From NCBI RefSeq assembly GCF_008634025.1, contig NZ_PDCM01000002.1:1240001-1304000 (forward strand): DNA of 64,000 nucleotides, given 5' to 3'. Of this stretch, positions 49,993 through 57,961 are shown in pieces (the stretch's first letter is position 1; each line of letters begins with the position of its first letter). The position numbers and the translations under genes are program-made. Source of the DNA: Streptomyces albofaciens JCM 4342 (lineage in GTDB: Bacteria > Actinomycetota > Actinomycetes > Streptomycetales > Streptomycetaceae). The notes beneath the pieces were generated by a model, which saw nothing but the letters and a program-made list of their open reading frames with translations, was not told where the DNA came from and ran no database searches.

Positions 49993-52033
49993 GGTCGCGG
50001 TCGTCTCCTCGGCGGGGGTCGGTCCTGTCGTGGCCGGCTTCGGTACCGGCCCGGTAACGGTCGTAACCGTCGTGGTCGGCGGGACTGCCGTAGCTTTCGT
50101 CGGCGAGGCTGATGCCGCGGCGGAACGCGGCCATCAGACCGGGGTCGTGCTCGGGTTCGGGCTTGCCGTCGCGGCGTCCAGCGGACGGCAGGATCGGGTC
50201 GCCGCGCAGCTGGGGCACCAGGTGCTCCTGCTTGCGGCGGCGCGGCAGGCTGGGGCGGGCGCCGTCGTCCGCGGCGGGCGGGGCGGGCGGCATGAGGACC
50301 GGGCCCGGGTCGGCCGCGGTGTGCGGGGCGGGGTGGTGCGGGGCGGGGTGGTGCGGGTCCGGGTGCGGCTCGACGCCGGTGAGGGGGTGCGCGCCGGTGA
50401 GGGGGTCGGGGGCACGGTGCGCGCCGGTCGGGTGCGGCCCGTCGGCCGGTGCCGCGCCGGCGTGCACGGCGCGGGTGCCGGTGTGCGGGGTGTCGGTGGC
50501 GCTGGGCCACACTCCGTCGCCGTACACGATGTCCGGGTACGCGCCTTCGGCGGACGGGCCCACCGGCGCACCGTGCGCGGCACGGACGAGCCGCCGGCGC
50601 GGTCCGTGCGGGTCGTCGTCGGCGCCGTCGCCGTCGAACCCGCTCCGGTACCGGGACGCCGCGTCGGCGCCGGGGAGGGAGCGCGGCTCCGGGACCGTCA
50701 GGTCGATGTCCCCGGCGTCCGCGAACGGCTCGTCGCCCTGCCCCTGCGCGGTCTCCGGGCCGAGCAGGCCCTTCGGCACGACGAGAACGGCCTGCACGCC
50801 GCCGTAGATGTTGCCCTGCAAACGGACCACGATGCCGTGCCGCCGCGCGAGCGAGGAGACGACGAAGAGCCCGATGCGCCCGTCGCTCAGCAGCTCGGCC
50901 ACGTCGACGTGGTCGGGGTCGGCGAGCAGTCCGTTCATCCGGGTCTGCTCGTCCAGGGACATGCCCAGGCCACGGTCCTCGACCTCGACGGCGAGGCCGG
51001 CGGTGACCAGCTGGGCGCGCAGCAGGACGCTCGTCTGGGGCGAGGAGTAGACGGTGGCGTTCTCGACGAGTTCGGCGAGCAGGTGGATGACGTCGGCGAC
51101 GGCGTGGCCGCGCAGCGTGCCCTCGATGGGCGGCACCAGCTTGATCCGCGGGTACTGCTCGACCTCGGCGATCGAGGAGCGCAGCACCTCGGTCATGCTG
51201 ACCGGGCGGCTCCACTGGCGGCGGGAGATGGCGCCGCCGAGGACGGCGAGGTTCTCGGCGTGCCGGCGGATGCGGGTGGCGAGGTGGTCGACGTGGAAGA
51301 TGCCCTTGAGCAGGTCGGGGTCCTCGACCTGGTTCTCCAGCTCGTCCAGCAGCTCGATCTCGCGGTGGACCAGGGACTGCAGGCGCCGGGCGAGGTTCAC
51401 GAAGACCTCGACCTTCTGCTCGTTGCCGCTGGCGTTGCCGCGGGCGATGGCCACCCCCTCCAGGACCGCCGCCTCGGCCGCCCGGCCCGCCTCGGCCACC
51501 TCGTGGGCGAGCAGGTCGAGGGCGTCACCGGCGGGCGGCGGCGCGGCGGCCGGTTCGCGCTCGCACCGCGGCAGCCACTCGCCCTGGCGGATCCGGTCCA
51601 GCAGGTCGTGGAGGTCGTGCTGTCCGCGGGCGCAGACCTCGCGCAGGCGCGCGTGGCGGGCGACGGCGGCGCGTGCCTCGTTGTTGGCCGCGGTGCCGGC
51701 GACCGTGACGACGGCGCACACCACGGCGCCGGCGCCGAGCAGGACGACCCAGTCGCGGCCGGCCAGCTCGGCACCGCCGACCCGTACGACGAAGGCCGTG
51801 GCGGCCGAACAGGTGGCGGCGACCAGGAGGCAGGGCACGGCGGCGAGCCGCACCAGGCGGGCCCGTATCGCCGAGTCGGCGGCCGTCTCCGGGAACGCGG
51901 CCCGGCCGTGCCGCCCGCCCTCCCGCTCCCGGCGCCGGGGGCCCGCCGGCACGGACTCCGCCCTCTGGGGGGAGCCCGGGGAACCCTGGGTCTCCTGGAC
52001 GGCAGGAGTCCCCTGGGGGAATGCAGCAGGCAT
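49982..52033 (-). CDS. cvnA: Conservon histidine-kinase-like protein (CvnA)
   Basis: 683 residues. Two membrane helices (LVRLAAVPCLLVAATCSAATAFVV and WVVLLGAGAVVCAVVTVAG, about residues 60-115), a long coiled segment, a dimerisation-like helix (FHVDHLATRIRRHAENLAVLGG, with an H-box-like region), then an ATPase domain with LAELVENATVYS (N-box), VEVEDRGLGMS (G1) and GRIGLFVVSSLARRHG. A roughly 250-residue Pro/His/Gly-rich tail follows. Senses a signal at the membrane for the GTPase module. Transcribed leftward with cvnB, C, D and the GAF gene. Confidence 0.93.
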   Translation of the reverse strand: MPAAFPQGTPAVQETQGSPGSPQRAESVPAGPRRREREGGRHGRAAFPETAADSAIRARLVRLAAVPCLLVAATCSAATAFVVRVGGAELAGRDWVVLLGAGAVVCAVVTVAGTAANNEARAAVARHARLREVCARGQHDLHDLLDRIRQGEWLPRCEREPAAAPPPAGDALDLLAHEVAEAGRAAEAAVLEGVAIARGNASGNEQKVEVFVNLARRLQSLVHREIELLDELENQVEDPDLLKGIFHVDHLATRIRRHAENLAVLGGAISRRQWSRPVSMTEVLRSSIAEVEQYPRIKLVPPIEGTLRGHAVADVIHLLAELVENATVYSSPQTSVLLRAQLVTAGLAVEVEDRGLGMSLDEQTRMNGLLADPDHVDVAELLSDGRIGLFVVSSLARRHGIVVRLQGNIYGGVQAVLVVPKGLLGPETAQGQGDEPFADAGDIDLTVPEPRSLPGADAASRYRSGFDGDGADDDPHGPRRRLVRAAHGAPVGPSAEGAYPDIVYGDGVWPSATDTPHTGTRAVHAGAAPADGPHPTGAHRAPDPLTGAHPLTGVEPHPDPHHPAPHHPAPHTAADPGPVLMPPAPPAADDGARPSLPRRRKQEHLVPQLRGDPILPSAGRRDGKPEPEHDPGLMAAFRRGISLADESYGSPADHDGYDRYRAGTEAGHDRTDPRRGDDRDHGE

Positions 52034-52286
52034 CGGCGCCCTCCGGATCGGCCCTCGGCAGTTCGCGGAGCACGCACGCTAGTTGTTACGGGGGTGGCAC
52101 TTGGACGCACTTCGGCGTTTCGCTACCCCACGCCACCTCCCCCCGAGGGGCGCCCCCGCACGCCAGTGCGCATTCATCCGAACTGCCGTTCCACTGCCCG
52201 GGATTGCCGCCGCCGTCGCGGCGCCCGACCGACGGAGCGCGCACCGGCCGCGCACACTCCGGCCGAGTGTGCCCCGTGGCGACGAG

Positions 52287-53141
52287 TCACGGGACCGCCG
52301 GGCGGTCCGCCGTGACCAGCCACGACGTGCTGAGCAGCCGTACGGTGCCGTCCGCCGCCTCGTGGGCCCGCAGATGGTCCGTCAGGGTGCGGAGGGCCCG
52401 GGTGCGCGCGGACGGGCCGACCTGCTCCATCAGATGGCGGCCGGGCCCGGTGCCCAGCACGAAGTCCGCCGCGTCGGCGGCCCCGTGGCCCCACTCCCCG
52501 TACGCCTCCGCCTGCCGGACGGTGACGCCGGTGAATCCGGCCGCGGTGAGGACTTCGCGGATACGGTCCGGGGCGGCCAGGGAGAACATGCCGGGCAGCC
52601 CCGGCCGCCCGAAGTCACCGACCGGCACGATGTCGCGCAGCGCCGCCATGGCCGCCACCCATTCGTTGAGCGCGGCGTCGGCCGGGCAGACGAACGCCAG
52701 GCGGCCGCCGGGCCGCAGCGCCCGGCCGACGTTGCCGAAGGCCGCCACGGGATCGGCGTAGAACATCACCCCGTAGCGGCTGATCGCCGCGTCGAACGCG
52801 CCGGGCTCGAAGCCGTACGTCTGCGCGTCACCTTGCAGGAACGAAACGTTGGCGACGCCTTCCCGCCCGGCGCGGGCCCGCGCCTCGGCCAGCATCGGGC
52901 CGGACAGGTCGAGACCCGTCGCGTGCCCCCGCGGTGCCCTGAGCGCGGCGAGGCGCGTGGTCTGGCCGGAGCCGCAGCCGAGGTCCAGGACCCGGCTGTC
53001 CCCGGCGATCCGCGCGGCGTCGAGGAGCGGACCGTTGAAGCCTGCGTTCACGGCGTTCCAGCGGTCCTGGTTGCGGGCCCAGTGGACCCCTTCGGGACCG
53101 TTCCAGGCCTGCGCCTGCTCGGTGTTGACGATGTCCGGCAC
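52287..53141 (-). CDS. Class I SAM-dependent methyltransferase
   Basis: 284 residues. Motif I VLDLGCGSGQTTRLAALR, GLDLSGPMLAEARARA, VSFLQGDAQTYGFEPGAFDAAISRYGVMFYADP (the post-motif region typical of UbiE/UPF0351-like methyltransferases) and RALRPGGRLAFVCPAD. Substrate unknown. GTG 53141 has GGAGG seven bases upstream. Divergent from a TetR gene with three phased operators in between; the first operator copy lies just upstream of this gene's start. Confidence 0.9.
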   Translation of the reverse strand: MPDIVNTEQAQAWNGPEGVHWARNQDRWNAVNAGFNGPLLDAARIAGDSRVLDLGCGSGQTTRLAALRAPRGHATGLDLSGPMLAEARARAGREGVANVSFLQGDAQTYGFEPGAFDAAISRYGVMFYADPVAAFGNVGRALRPGGRLAFVCPADAALNEWVAAMAALRDIVPVGDFGRPGLPGMFSLAAPDRIREVLTAAGFTGVTVRQAEAYGEWGHGAADAADFVLGTGPGRHLMEQVGPSARTRALRTLTDHLRAHEAADGTVRLLSTSWLVTADRPAVP

Positions 53142-53169
53142 GGGTGCCTCCGGTACGGGACGACAGAAA

Positions 53170-53225
53170 TGGGAGCGCACTCAAGCGGAATGGGCACGCG
53201 CCCAAACAGTATGGGCATACGCCCA
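53170..53225. promoter_or_regulatory. Three phased TetR-type operators
   Basis: TGGGCACGCGCCCA (53191-53204) and TGGGCATACGCCCA (53212-53225) are exact TGGGC-N4-GCCCA palindromes, 21 bp apart start to start. A degenerate copy TGGGAGCGCACTCA sits 21 bp earlier (53170-53183). The arrangement puts three dimers on one face of the helix over both promoters of the methyltransferase/TetR pair. Confidence 0.7.
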
Positions 53226-53311
53226 AACCCGCAATCTCCCGTACCATCGACGCAGTTGACCGCCCCGGAGGCGGGACGACGGCCGGACGGCGGAAGCGAG
53301 GAACGAGGACC

Positions 53312-53896
53312 ATGTCACCGCGCGGAGTGGCGACGCCGGACGTGAGCGAGCGGCTGTTCGCGGCCGCCGAGCGCATCGTGGAACGGGACGGCCCCGGCGC
53401 GCTCACCAGCCGGGCCGTCACCACGGAGGCGGGCTGCGCCAAAGGGCTGCTACACGCGCATTTCGCGGGGTTCGACGAGTTCGTGGCCGAACTGTGCCTC
53501 AACCGCTTCGCGCGTACGGCGGCGAAGGCGCGGGCCCTGTCGGGACTCGTCGGCGAGGGCACGGTGGCCCGGAACCTCGAAGCCGTCACGCTCGCGCTGT
53601 TCGCGTCCGGCGGCCCGTCCCTGTCCGGCCTCGCCATGGCCCGCCCCACCGCCACGCTGCGCATACGCGAGGCCCTGGAAGGCGGAGCCCCCGGATTCGA
53701 CGCCATCCAGGAGGCCGTCACCGGCTACCTCAAGGCCGAACAGCGTCTCGGCCGCGTGGCGGGAACCGTCGATCCCGAAGCCGTGGCACTCGCCGTCGTC
53801 GGCGCTGCCCACCACCTCCTGATGACCGGCCGGCCGGGCGCGCCCGACCCGCGGCCCTCGATGTCACGGCTGGTGAAGGCGTTGGTCGGGGACTGA
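53312..53896 (+). CDS. TetR-family regulator
   Basis: 194 residues. N-terminal TetR helix-turn-helix (RLFAAAERIVERDGPGALTSRAVTTEAGCAKGLLHAHFAGFDEFVAEL), then an all-helical ligand domain with no recognisable ligand signature. ATG 53312 has ACGAGGAC upstream. Divergent from a SAM methyltransferase and adjacent to three phased palindromes, so it most likely represses that gene and itself. Confidence 0.92.
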   Translation: MSPRGVATPDVSERLFAAAERIVERDGPGALTSRAVTTEAGCAKGLLHAHFAGFDEFVAELCLNRFARTAAKARALSGLVGEGTVARNLEAVTLALFASGGPSLSGLAMARPTATLRIREALEGGAPGFDAIQEAVTGYLKAEQRLGRVAGTVDPEAVALAVVGAAHHLLMTGRPGAPDPRPSMSRLVKALVGD

Positions 53897-53938
53897 AACG
53901 TTGCCGCCGGACCGTCCCGTACTCCGTACACTGACGGC

Positions 53939-54328
53939 ATGGCATGCCGCATCAGCGAGCTGGTCATCGACTGCGCCGGGCCCGAGCGGCTCGCCGCGTT
54001 CTGGAGCGGCGTCCTCGGCTACGTGGAACTGGGCCGGGAGGACGACGGCAGCATCGAGATCGGCCCGCCCGGCACCGGCTTCGGCGGCCCGCGCCCCACT
54101 CTCGTCCTCAGCCCCAGCAGCGACCCGAGGCCCGGGAAGCTCCGCCTGCGCATCGCCGTCACCGCCACCGACCGGGACCTGGACGCCGAGCTGAAGCGGC
54201 TGCTCGCGCTCGGCGCCAGGCCCGCCGACGACGGCCGGACCGGCACCGGGCGGCGCCCGCGTGTCCTGACCGACCCGGAGGGCAATGAATTCCGCTTTCT
54301 GCGTGCCCGGAGTCGGCCGACTCCGTAA
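53939..54328 (+). CDS. VOC family protein (glyoxalase/bleomycin-resistance superfamily)
   Basis: 129 residues. Two beta-alpha-beta-beta-beta units: ISELVIDCAGPERLAAFWSGVLGYVELGREDDGSIEIGPP and KLRLRIAVTATDRDLDAELKRLLALGARPADD, ending VLTDPEGNEFRFL. The pattern is that of VOC proteins used as glyoxalases, resistance proteins or dioxygenases; a metal site is not clear. ATG 53939, 42 bases after the TetR stop, same strand. Confidence 0.88.
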   Translation: MACRISELVIDCAGPERLAAFWSGVLGYVELGREDDGSIEIGPPGTGFGGPRPTLVLSPSSDPRPGKLRLRIAVTATDRDLDAELKRLLALGARPADDGRTGTGRRPRVLTDPEGNEFRFLRARSRPTP

Positions 54329-54334
54329 GTCCCC

Positions 54335-54634
54335 GTGCGCAGCGAGGAATTACGTCCGGAATCATGGCGTACCCGTGTCACTGCCGGTCTCGCCGTCGGT
54401 GCAGCGGCGCTCTCCATTCCGCTGACGTCCAACACCGCTCCCGCCGGCGACTGGGAGGTCGCCGGCGGCGGGCGGTATTCCTCGGAGCAGTCCTGCGAAA
54501 GCGAAGAGCGCCAGGATTACGTCGACACCGGCATGTACCGCGAGGTCGACTGCGTGGAAAAGGGCGGCTCGTTCTACGAGATCCGGGGGCGTCGGTCGCC
54601 CGTCGACGCCGGTGAACCGCCCGCCGCGCCCGGT
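54335..54634 (+). pseudogene. Secreted-protein-like ORF without its own stop codon
   Basis: From GTG 54335 the frame reads MRSEELRPESWRTRVTAGLA, an Ala-rich hydrophobic stretch (VGAAALSIPLTSNTAPAG), then SSEQSCESEERQDYVDTG and YREVDCVEKGGSFYEIRG. This is signal-like plus a plausible small extracytoplasmic domain with two cysteines. No stop occurs before the convergent acetyltransferase gene; the frame runs on through its antisense. A TGA lies at 54613 in a neighbouring frame, so a one-base frameshift or sequence error would give a protein of about 93 residues. Codon 6 is TTA, the rare bldA-dependent leucine codon. Confidence 0.4.
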
Positions 54635-55372
54635 TCAGGCGCTGTCGGTCCGGAGGTCCGCCTTCTTCCGGGGGCGGGCGACGGTGGGCTCGCCCATGAC
54701 GCGGCCCCCCGCCGCCACGTCGCCGAGCACCAGCGCGTGGGCGCCGATGAGGGCGTCGTCGCCGATGGACAGCGGGCCGAGGACGGTCGCGTTCACGCCG
54801 AGCGTGACCCGGTCGCCGACCCGGGGGTGGCGCCGGTCGCCGCTCGGCCGCAGCTTGTCCCGCCACCATCCCACCGCCCCCAGGGTCACCTGCTGGTAGA
54901 TGGTGACGTCGTCCCCCAGGACCGCGGTTTCGCCGATCACCACGCCGGTGCCGTGGTCGATGAACAGCCGGCGGCCGATCCGCGCGCCCGGGTGGATCTC
55001 GATGCCGGTCAGCACCCGCGCGCAGCTGGTCAGTACGCGGGCGGCTATCCGGTGGCGCCGGCGGTACAGGCGGTGCGCGACGCGGTGGATCCACAGCGCG
55101 GGCAGCGTGGAGTGGAACACCGCTTCCGCCCGGGAGGTGATCGAGGGGTCGCGGGCCAGCGTCGTCTCGATGTCCTCAAGCATCCGGGACAGCGGACCGC
55201 CCCCGGTGCGCCGGCCGCCGAACGGGACGGCGGCCGCTTTCGGTGCACGGCCGGGCTGTTTCCGGTCGGACTGTCTGCGGTCGGACTGTTTGCGGTCCGG
55301 CTGTTTGCGGTCCGGCTGTGTCCCTTCGGCAGGTGTCCGGTCGACGGGCCGGTCGGGCTGCGACTGAAGCAT
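54635..55372 (-). CDS. CysE-like serine O-acetyltransferase
   Basis: 245 residues. A roughly 40-residue N-terminal extension made of 5-residue repeats (PDRKQ/SDRRQ) is followed by a compact left-handed beta-helix acyltransferase: LPALWIHRVAHRLYRR, IEIHPGARIGRRLFIDHGTGVVIGETAVLGDDVTIYQQVTLG (His general base in DHGTG), VGDRVTLGVNATVLGP and IGDDALIGAHALVLGDV hexapeptides. Like EpsC-type enzymes it would acetylate serine with acetyl-CoA to O-acetylserine for the next enzyme in the run. ATG 55372 starts one base after the CysK-like stop, with a GGGGAA ribosome binding site. The family is clear; the extension is unusual. Confidence 0.88.
   Translation of the reverse strand: MLQSQPDRPVDRTPAEGTQPDRKQPDRKQSDRRQSDRKQPGRAPKAAAVPFGGRRTGGGPLSRMLEDIETTLARDPSITSRAEAVFHSTLPALWIHRVAHRLYRRRHRIAARVLTSCARVLTGIEIHPGARIGRRLFIDHGTGVVIGETAVLGDDVTIYQQVTLGAVGWWRDKLRPSGDRRHPRVGDRVTLGVNATVLGPLSIGDDALIGAHALVLGDVAAGGRVMGEPTVARPRKKADLRTDSA
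55256..55315 (-). repeat. Four 15-bp tandem units in the acetyltransferase N-terminus
   Basis: Units of 15 bp (consensus CTGTTTGCGGTCCGG on the + strand) at 55256, 55271, 55286 and 55301; the last two are identical, and a diverged fifth follows. They encode DRKQP-like pentapeptides in frame, so copy number can change without a frameshift. Confidence 0.85.
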
Positions 55373-55375
55373 GGC

Positions 55376-56410
55376 TCAGTTCCCCATGCTTTCTGCCCTC
55401 TCCCAGTCCTCCTTCGACCCGGCGTCCGCGAAAACCGTGACCACGGTCTCGTCGGGGCCGAGGTTCTTCGCCTTCTCGCGCGCGATCAGCCAGCTCGCAC
55501 CGGCCGACGAACCGATCCTGGTACCGGTCTCCTTCCAGAAGTCGTACATCGCCGTGAGCGCTTCGCGGTGCGAGACCTGGGCACTCTCGAATTCCGGGAT
55601 CAGTTTCTCCACGAACGGCTGGCGCATGCCGTACGTCAATCCGCCGGCCCCGGCGAATTTCGGTTCGGCGTTGGGCGGTCCGGGCGTCCCGTAAGGCAGT
55701 TCGGCCGGTGTCACGCCGATGACGGAAAGCCCGGGGGCGATACCCCGCAGCGCCCGCGCCACACCGGCGATCATGCCGCCGCTCCCCACCGCGCCGACCA
55801 CGGCGGCGGGGCGTACACCGTCGAGCTGGCCCACGATCTCCCGGCCGGTGAAGAACTGGTGCGCGGCGACATTCGCCATGTTCCGGTGCTGGGCCAGCAG
55901 CGTCCAGCTCGGGTCCTCCGCGGCGATCTCCGAGGCCCGCTGCATGATGGCGAGCGGGAATTCGGACGCCGGCACCAGGTCGATGGCGGTTCCCCGCTCG
56001 GTCAGGTGGGTCAGCAGGCTCTGCGGTACGGAATCCGGCATCACGGCCCGTACGGGAATTCCGGTGACCGCGTTGAGCCCGGTCAGCGCGCGGGCCATGT
56101 TGCCGCCCGAGCAGTCCACGACCTTCAGCGGGCCGTCCTCGTCCGTGTGCGCGTTGATGGCGCGGCAGAGCATCGAATACGCGGGGCGGTCCTTGGCGGA
56201 GCCGGACGGGTTGCGGAATTCGTACTTGGCCATGATCTTCGCCCCGCCGGGCGGCCCGGGCACTTCGACGAGCGGGGTGCCGCCCAGGGTGGCCCGGAAT
56301 TCCCGCAGTCCCGGATACCGGGCCAGCGCGGTGGTCTCGTCGACTGCCGCCTCCAGCGGCTCGGTTACGGAGAGGTCGATCTGCGGCGGTTGTGTCGCCA
56401 TCGGGCTCAC
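55376..56410 (-). CDS. Divergent CysK-like PLP-dependent beta-replacement enzyme
   Basis: 344 residues of fold-type II PLP enzymes. The PLP lysine lies in EFRNPSGSAKDRPAY (Lys73). The phosphate-binding loop VGAVGSGGMIAGVARAL and a C-terminal serine-type PLP-ring contact (GSSAGAS) are present. The substrate loop that is TSGNTG in O-acetylserine sulfhydrylase reads CSGGNMA here, so the nucleophile or substrate probably differs. With the upstream-coupled CysE-like enzyme it should replace the acetyl (or phosphate) group of an activated serine to give a beta-substituted alanine. GTG 56410 has AAGGGA five bases before; ATG 56401 is possible. Confidence 0.85.
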   Translation of the reverse strand: MSPMATQPPQIDLSVTEPLEAAVDETTALARYPGLREFRATLGGTPLVEVPGPPGGAKIMAKYEFRNPSGSAKDRPAYSMLCRAINAHTDEDGPLKVVDCSGGNMARALTGLNAVTGIPVRAVMPDSVPQSLLTHLTERGTAIDLVPASEFPLAIMQRASEIAAEDPSWTLLAQHRNMANVAAHQFFTGREIVGQLDGVRPAAVVGAVGSGGMIAGVARALRGIAPGLSVIGVTPAELPYGTPGPPNAEPKFAGAGGLTYGMRQPFVEKLIPEFESAQVSHREALTAMYDFWKETGTRIGSSAGASWLIAREKAKNLGPDETVVTVFADAGSKEDWERAESMGN

Positions 56411-56531
56411 GATCCCTTCGCCAATTCGCGGCGTGCGCGGCCGGTTCCGCGCTGCCGTAGCACCGTGCGAGCGAACGCCCGGCCGGGTAGATGCTCTGGG
56501 AGGCCGGGGTGGGTGTCAACGGAACGCCGGT

Positions 56532-56547
56532 GTTCAAGCCGGTGAAC
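56532..56547. promoter_or_regulatory. GTTCA-N6-TGAAC palindrome, possible StrR-like site
   Basis: GTTCAAGCCGGTGAAC lies in the 226-base gap before the CysK-like gene, 122 bases upstream of its start. A further GAAC half-site lies at 56522-56525. StrR-family activators bind longer sites built from GTTC/GAAC arms, so this is a plausible but shortened target of the regulator encoded next door. Confidence 0.35.
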
Positions 56548-56636
56548 GCGTAACGGCCTTACGGAGGAAGCGTTTTGGGCCCATCGGGACGTACGCCAGG
56601 TCCGGCTCACCCGGCGGGACGGCGGGGCTTTCCCGG

Positions 56637-57806
56637 TCAGCCTTCCGATGCCCGCCCGGCCATTTCCCGGGCGAACTCCTGCCATATGCGCGCGCACTGG
56701 CCTGCTATGTCGGCCACCGCCCTCGCGCGGTGCGGCGGAACACCGTCAACGAGGGCTTGCCAATGGGTCACCGGGATTTCATGGGAGCTGAGCAGACGCA
56801 GCAACGCGCGTCCCATATCGGTGGAGCGCAGCGCGGGGTCCTGTTTCAGCGGGCGCAGCCGCTCGGGCAACGACGGGTACGGCAGGTCCGGACCGGTACG
56901 GCGGTCACCGATGTCACCACCAGGACCGTCACCACCGGGCCCACATCTTCCGGGACCGTCACCACCGGGACCACAATTTCCGGGACCGTCACCACCGGGG
57001 CCACAATTTCCGGGACCGTCAGCACCAGACCCATGGCCACCGGTACAACCGGTGGCACCGACCCCGACCCCGTCCCCACCGGAACCGGCCACCCGCCGTA
57101 CTCCGCCCCGCGGCGCCGGTACCGGGTCCTGCCCGTTTTCCAGGCGCTTGCGCACGTCCTGGGCGGTGCCCAGGGAGATCCCCGCTCGGCTGGCGATCTC
57201 CCGCAGCGGCGTGTGCGGCCGCTCGCCGATCAGCTTGCTGGCGTACAGCCGCCCTTCGGCGACGCTGGTGGGGTACGTACGGCCGTCCCGGCCCAGCCGG
57301 CCCCCGCCGTTCAGCCGAGGATCTTCCTCGGCTGAACGGCGCCGGACGGCGCCCACCGTCTTCGGGGACAGCCCCGTCACCCCGCCGACCGACCGGTCCG
57401 ACCACTGCGGATAGGCGCGCAGGATGCGGGCGGCCGCCGCCTTGCGGTCGGCCAGGGACAGCGGGAGGCCGTGACCGACGTTCGAGCGGACCGCCAGGAC
57501 GAAGCACTCCTCCTCCGTGCCCTCGATCAGCTCCACGCGGATGTGCGTACCGCCGCGCAGCAGCTCGGCCCGCACCCGGTGCGCCCCGTCGAGGACACGC
57601 ATCGTCGGGTGGTGCACCAGGATGGGCGGCAGCAGTGCGGCGTCCAGCTCGGCGAGCGTCCTGACGTGTTCCGGATCCTGTCCGCCGCTGCGCAGCGGGC
57701 AGGAGAGGTCCAGCTCGCTGATCGGCACGGTGACGGCTCGGCCTTGTCGTACGGCACCGGGTCCGGGGGCGGCCAGTGACGCCCGTAAGGCTGACTCGGC
57801 GGTCAT
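56637..57806 (-). CDS. StrR-like pathway-specific regulator (ParB/Srx-type N-domain plus HTH)
   Basis: 389 residues. The ParB-like N-terminal domain (about 20-110) has DPEHVRTLAELDAALLPPILVHHPTMRVLDGAHRVRA and ELIEGTEEECFVLAVRSNVGHGLPLSLADRKAAAARIL. The helix-turn-helix (about 135-165) is YPQWSDRSVGGVTGLSPKTVGAVRRR, with a second HTH-like stretch LREIASRAGISLGTAQDVRKRLE. This is the layout of StrR/NovG activators of antibiotic clusters. A low-complexity GPGNCGPGGD tandem tail (about 250-300) separates the DNA-binding part from a helical C-terminus. ATG 57806 was chosen for its AAGGTGA; ATG 57851 is possible. Lies between the CysK-like and asparagine synthetase genes. Confidence 0.85.
   Translation of the reverse strand: MTAESALRASLAAPGPGAVRQGRAVTVPISELDLSCPLRSGGQDPEHVRTLAELDAALLPPILVHHPTMRVLDGAHRVRAELLRGGTHIRVELIEGTEEECFVLAVRSNVGHGLPLSLADRKAAAARILRAYPQWSDRSVGGVTGLSPKTVGAVRRRSAEEDPRLNGGGRLGRDGRTYPTSVAEGRLYASKLIGERPHTPLREIASRAGISLGTAQDVRKRLENGQDPVPAPRGGVRRVAGSGGDGVGVGATGCTGGHGSGADGPGNCGPGGDGPGNCGPGGDGPGRCGPGGDGPGGDIGDRRTGPDLPYPSLPERLRPLKQDPALRSTDMGRALLRLLSSHEIPVTHWQALVDGVPPHRARAVADIAGQCARIWQEFAREMAGRASEG
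56921..57026 (-). repeat. 30-bp tandem units in the StrR-like gene
   Basis: Three in-phase 30-bp units at 56921, 56951 and 56981 and a partial fourth at 57011 (opening CGGGACCGTCACCACCGGG). They encode GPGNCGPGGD decapeptides, each with one cysteine. The units at 56951 and 56981 differ at one base. Confidence 0.85.
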
Positions 57807-57961
57807 CGCACCGCTCACCTTCCCCCCCTGGCCGGCAGTCCGTGCCCCCATGAAAGCCGGACGCGCGGGACACCGACAGGACGGACGGCGGTCAGCTGGG
57901 TCAGGTGACGGTCAGAATGGTCAGGGTCGGTGCTGACCGGATCCCCGGCCTCGCCCCGGCG

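Noticed and set aside
54364..54615. + strand ORF from ATG 54364 as a gene
   Set aside because: Arg-rich product; the frame one base over (from GTG 54335) has the signal-like and acidic sequence expected of a protein.
54635..56410. CysE/CysK-like pair as housekeeping cysteine biosynthesis
   Set aside because: The CysK-like substrate loop is altered, the acetyltransferase has a repeat extension, and both sit with a StrR-like regulator, AsnB and P450; housekeeping role is not excluded but is less likely.
56921..57026. CRISPR-like 30-bp repeats
   Set aside because: Units are directly contiguous with no spacers and encode a decapeptide in frame inside the StrR-like gene.
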